Assembly (NCBI GenBank): GCA_934631025.1
Contig: CAKTXR010000062.1
Coordinates: 1-14,959, forward strand
DNA length: 14,959 nt
Origin: an uncultured Clostridia bacterium
Lineage (GTDB): Bacteria; Bacillota; Clostridia; Christensenellales; Aristaeellaceae
Reading direction: 5' to 3'
Part shown: positions 13,804 through 14,959 of the stretch, piece by piece
Layout: the number at the start of each line of letters is the position of its first letter
Numbering within the stretch: the first letter of the stretch is position 1
Position numbers and translations under genes: made by a program
Notes under the pieces: generated by a model
Database searches by the model: none
What the model was told of the DNA's origin: nothing
What the model saw: only the letters and a program-made list of their open reading frames with translations

Positions 13804-14742
13804 TCAGAGATTGTCGCCGATATACTTGAGCACCTCAAACTGCGCGTCGTCCCAGCGCCCCTGATGATCGACGAATATGTCGATGGTTACGGGCATACCG
13901 GCCTGATTGGCGCGGCGGACGTAATCGAGCATATATTCCCTGCTGCGGCGCGCGCCCGGCCTGCGCCAGCGTCCCCATTCGGAATCGTCCTTGCTGACGC
14001 CCAGCGGCGCGAGGATGTGCGACTGCGCGCCGTCGATGAAGCGGCTCTTCGGCAGGATGACGAAATCGTTGAACTCGCCGCAGGTCAGTTCCTCGTCGGG
14101 ATAGTACTTTTCAAAATCGTCCTTCACGCCGTTGTTCATGGCCACGAGGCAATCGGGATTGCCGGCCTTGCACGCGTCATAATAGGGCCTGAGCAGTTCG
14201 GGCGTATAGCCGAAATGCTCGTGATAGCAGCCGTCGATCCACCAGGCCTTTATGGCGCTGCCGTAGCGCACGGCGTATTCCTTCAGCACCGCCGCCCACT
14301 TTTCGACGAAGTCCATCGTCACCTGGCCGCGCGGATCGACATAGCCGAATTTCGGGCCGATTTCCTGATCGATATGCGGGCCGTCGCCGGTGTAGTACAG
14401 GCACAGGTCGATGTCGTAGGGCGCGAGCGCGTCGATCAGCTCCGCCACCAGATCGCGGCGGGAGCAGGCCGTGCCCGGCTGCGTGCCGGCGATTTCGTTG
14501 TAGGCCGCGTTGGGGCCGAGCATGAAGCGGCTGCCCTGCATGAGCGTGATGAAGTAATAGCCAGCGCCGGTTTCGTGCAGGCGGCGCGCGAGATCCTTCA
14601 CGTCCACGCTGTCGACGCTTTCGTTCCAGTCCAGCGGCGCGCGGGAGAACAGATCCTCGGCGCGGTCGCTGGGGTTGCCGTACAGATAGTGGTTGAATAC
14701 GCCGAAACGGCGCGCGAGAAAGGCGTCCTGAGCTTTGGACAT
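13804..14742 (-). CDS. GH29-like glycoside hydrolase (alpha-L-fucosidase-like TIM barrel)
   Basis: A 312-residue protein resembling the catalytic barrel of family GH29 fucosidases. Matching points are RFGVFNHYL near the N-terminus (compare RFGxFxHxG in GH29), the pair of strands GAGYYFITLMQG and IDLCLYYTGDGP, and AWWIDGCY, whose D170 falls where the GH29 nucleophile lies (WxDG). It lacks a signal peptide and the C-terminal beta-sandwich, and is shorter than usual GH29 enzymes (over 400 residues), so it is either a minimal cytoplasmic member or a related uncharacterised family. AGGAGG nine bases upstream fixes the ATG at 14742. It is the first gene of a pair with the metallophosphoesterase. 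The fold assignment is moderately sure, the fucose substrate is not. Confidence 0.65.
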   Translation of the reverse strand: MSKAQDAFLARRFGVFNHYLYGNPSDRAEDLFSRAPLDWNESVDSVDVKDLARRLHETGAGYYFITLMQGSRFMLGPNAAYNEIAGTQPGTACSRRDLVAELIDALAPYDIDLCLYYTGDGPHIDQEIGPKFGYVDPRGQVTMDFVEKWAAVLKEYAVRYGSAIKAWWIDGCYHEHFGYTPELLRPYYDACKAGNPDCLVAMNNGVKDDFEKYYPDEELTCGEFNDFVILPKSRFIDGAQSHILAPLGVSKDDSEWGRWRRPGARRSREYMLDYVRRANQAGMPVTIDIFVDHQGRWDDAQFEVLKYIGDNL

Positions 14743-14802
14743 AACGTGTTTCCTCCTGTCGTTGGCGGTGTGCGCGTATTTTATCCGATGCTGTGAGAGC
14801 GC

Positions 14803-14860
14803 GTCTCAATCCTCCGGCGAAGAGCCGTTGGCCCTTCGGCTTTGAGACACACTCATAATA
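14803..14860 (-). promoter_or_regulatory. Putative promoter and structured leader of the GH29-like gene
   Basis: On the minus strand a TATTAT -10 box (14855-14860) without a clear -35 would start a leader of about 105 bases. The leader opens with a hairpin: GTCTCAA and TTGAGAC arms (14803-14809 with 14842-14848) enclosing AGCCG with CGGCT (14823-14827 with 14837-14841). No T run follows, so it is not a simple terminator. No known riboswitch class is recognised. The remaining bases to 14959 hold no gene that I can see. Confidence 0.35.
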
Positions 14861-14959
14861 GTTCTTGAGCGGCGGCGGATTTCCTGCCGGCGCGGGAATT
14901 TTTTGTTGGTGTTTTCTTATGAAACGGCGACATAATTTTGATGTTAAATGAGAATTGAC

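Noticed and set aside
14903..14936. Plus-strand promoter near the right edge (TTGTTG or TTGGTG with CATAAT)
   Set aside because: The spacers are 19-22 bases and no downstream gene is visible before the window ends.

Overview
The window looks like a chromosomal segment of a GC-rich Clostridia-type Firmicute, probably a gut lineage. This is inferred from the Firmicutes gene order (YybS-like protein, rplI, dnaB), strong GGAGG-type ribosome binding sites, sigma-A-like promoters, a GerMN-domain lipoprotein and single-membrane envelope genes. No rRNA, tRNA, CRISPR array or phage gene was seen.

Layout: (1) 42-822 is an AT-richer IS200/IS605-type insertion. Its single Y1 transposase gene carries an in-frame TAG before the catalytic tyrosine, and its hairpin ends and a structured 5' leader are intact. 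(2) 947-2338 is a sodium:neurotransmitter-symporter-family amino-acid/amine transporter with its own promoter and terminator. (3) 2643-4109, minus strand, is a D-Ala-D-Ala carboxypeptidase with a C-terminal membrane anchor and an Arg-rich tail. It is divergent from (4) 4416-8077, an operon of an OmpR-type response regulator, a membrane histidine kinase and a lipoprotein with three GerMN-like modules. (5) 8240-11757 is a housekeeping block: YybS/DUF2232 membrane protein, ribosomal protein L9, replicative helicase DnaB and ScpB. (6) 11817-12581 is a compact alkaline-phosphatase-superfamily phosphodiesterase, ending at a bidirectional terminator. (7) 12764-14742, minus strand, is a two-gene unit: a GH29-like glycoside hydrolase followed by a metallophosphoesterase.

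How the genes work together: region 4 resembles the actinobacterial MtrA-MtrB-LpqB unit (regulator, kinase, GerMN lipoprotein), and a cell-wall carboxypeptidase lies divergently beside it, so an envelope-sensing role is a reasonable inference. Region 5 covers translation, replication and chromosome segregation, and lacks the gdpP gene that sits between yybS and rplI in Bacillus. Region 7 suggests glycan use with a phosphatase partner, but no substrate can be assigned.

Most of the window is ordinary core chromosome. I found no convincing new defence or mobile system. The points most worth a second look are the nonsense-interrupted IS200 with its SD-masking leader, the triple-GerMN two-component operon, the missing gdpP, and the short GH29-like enzyme with a structured leader.
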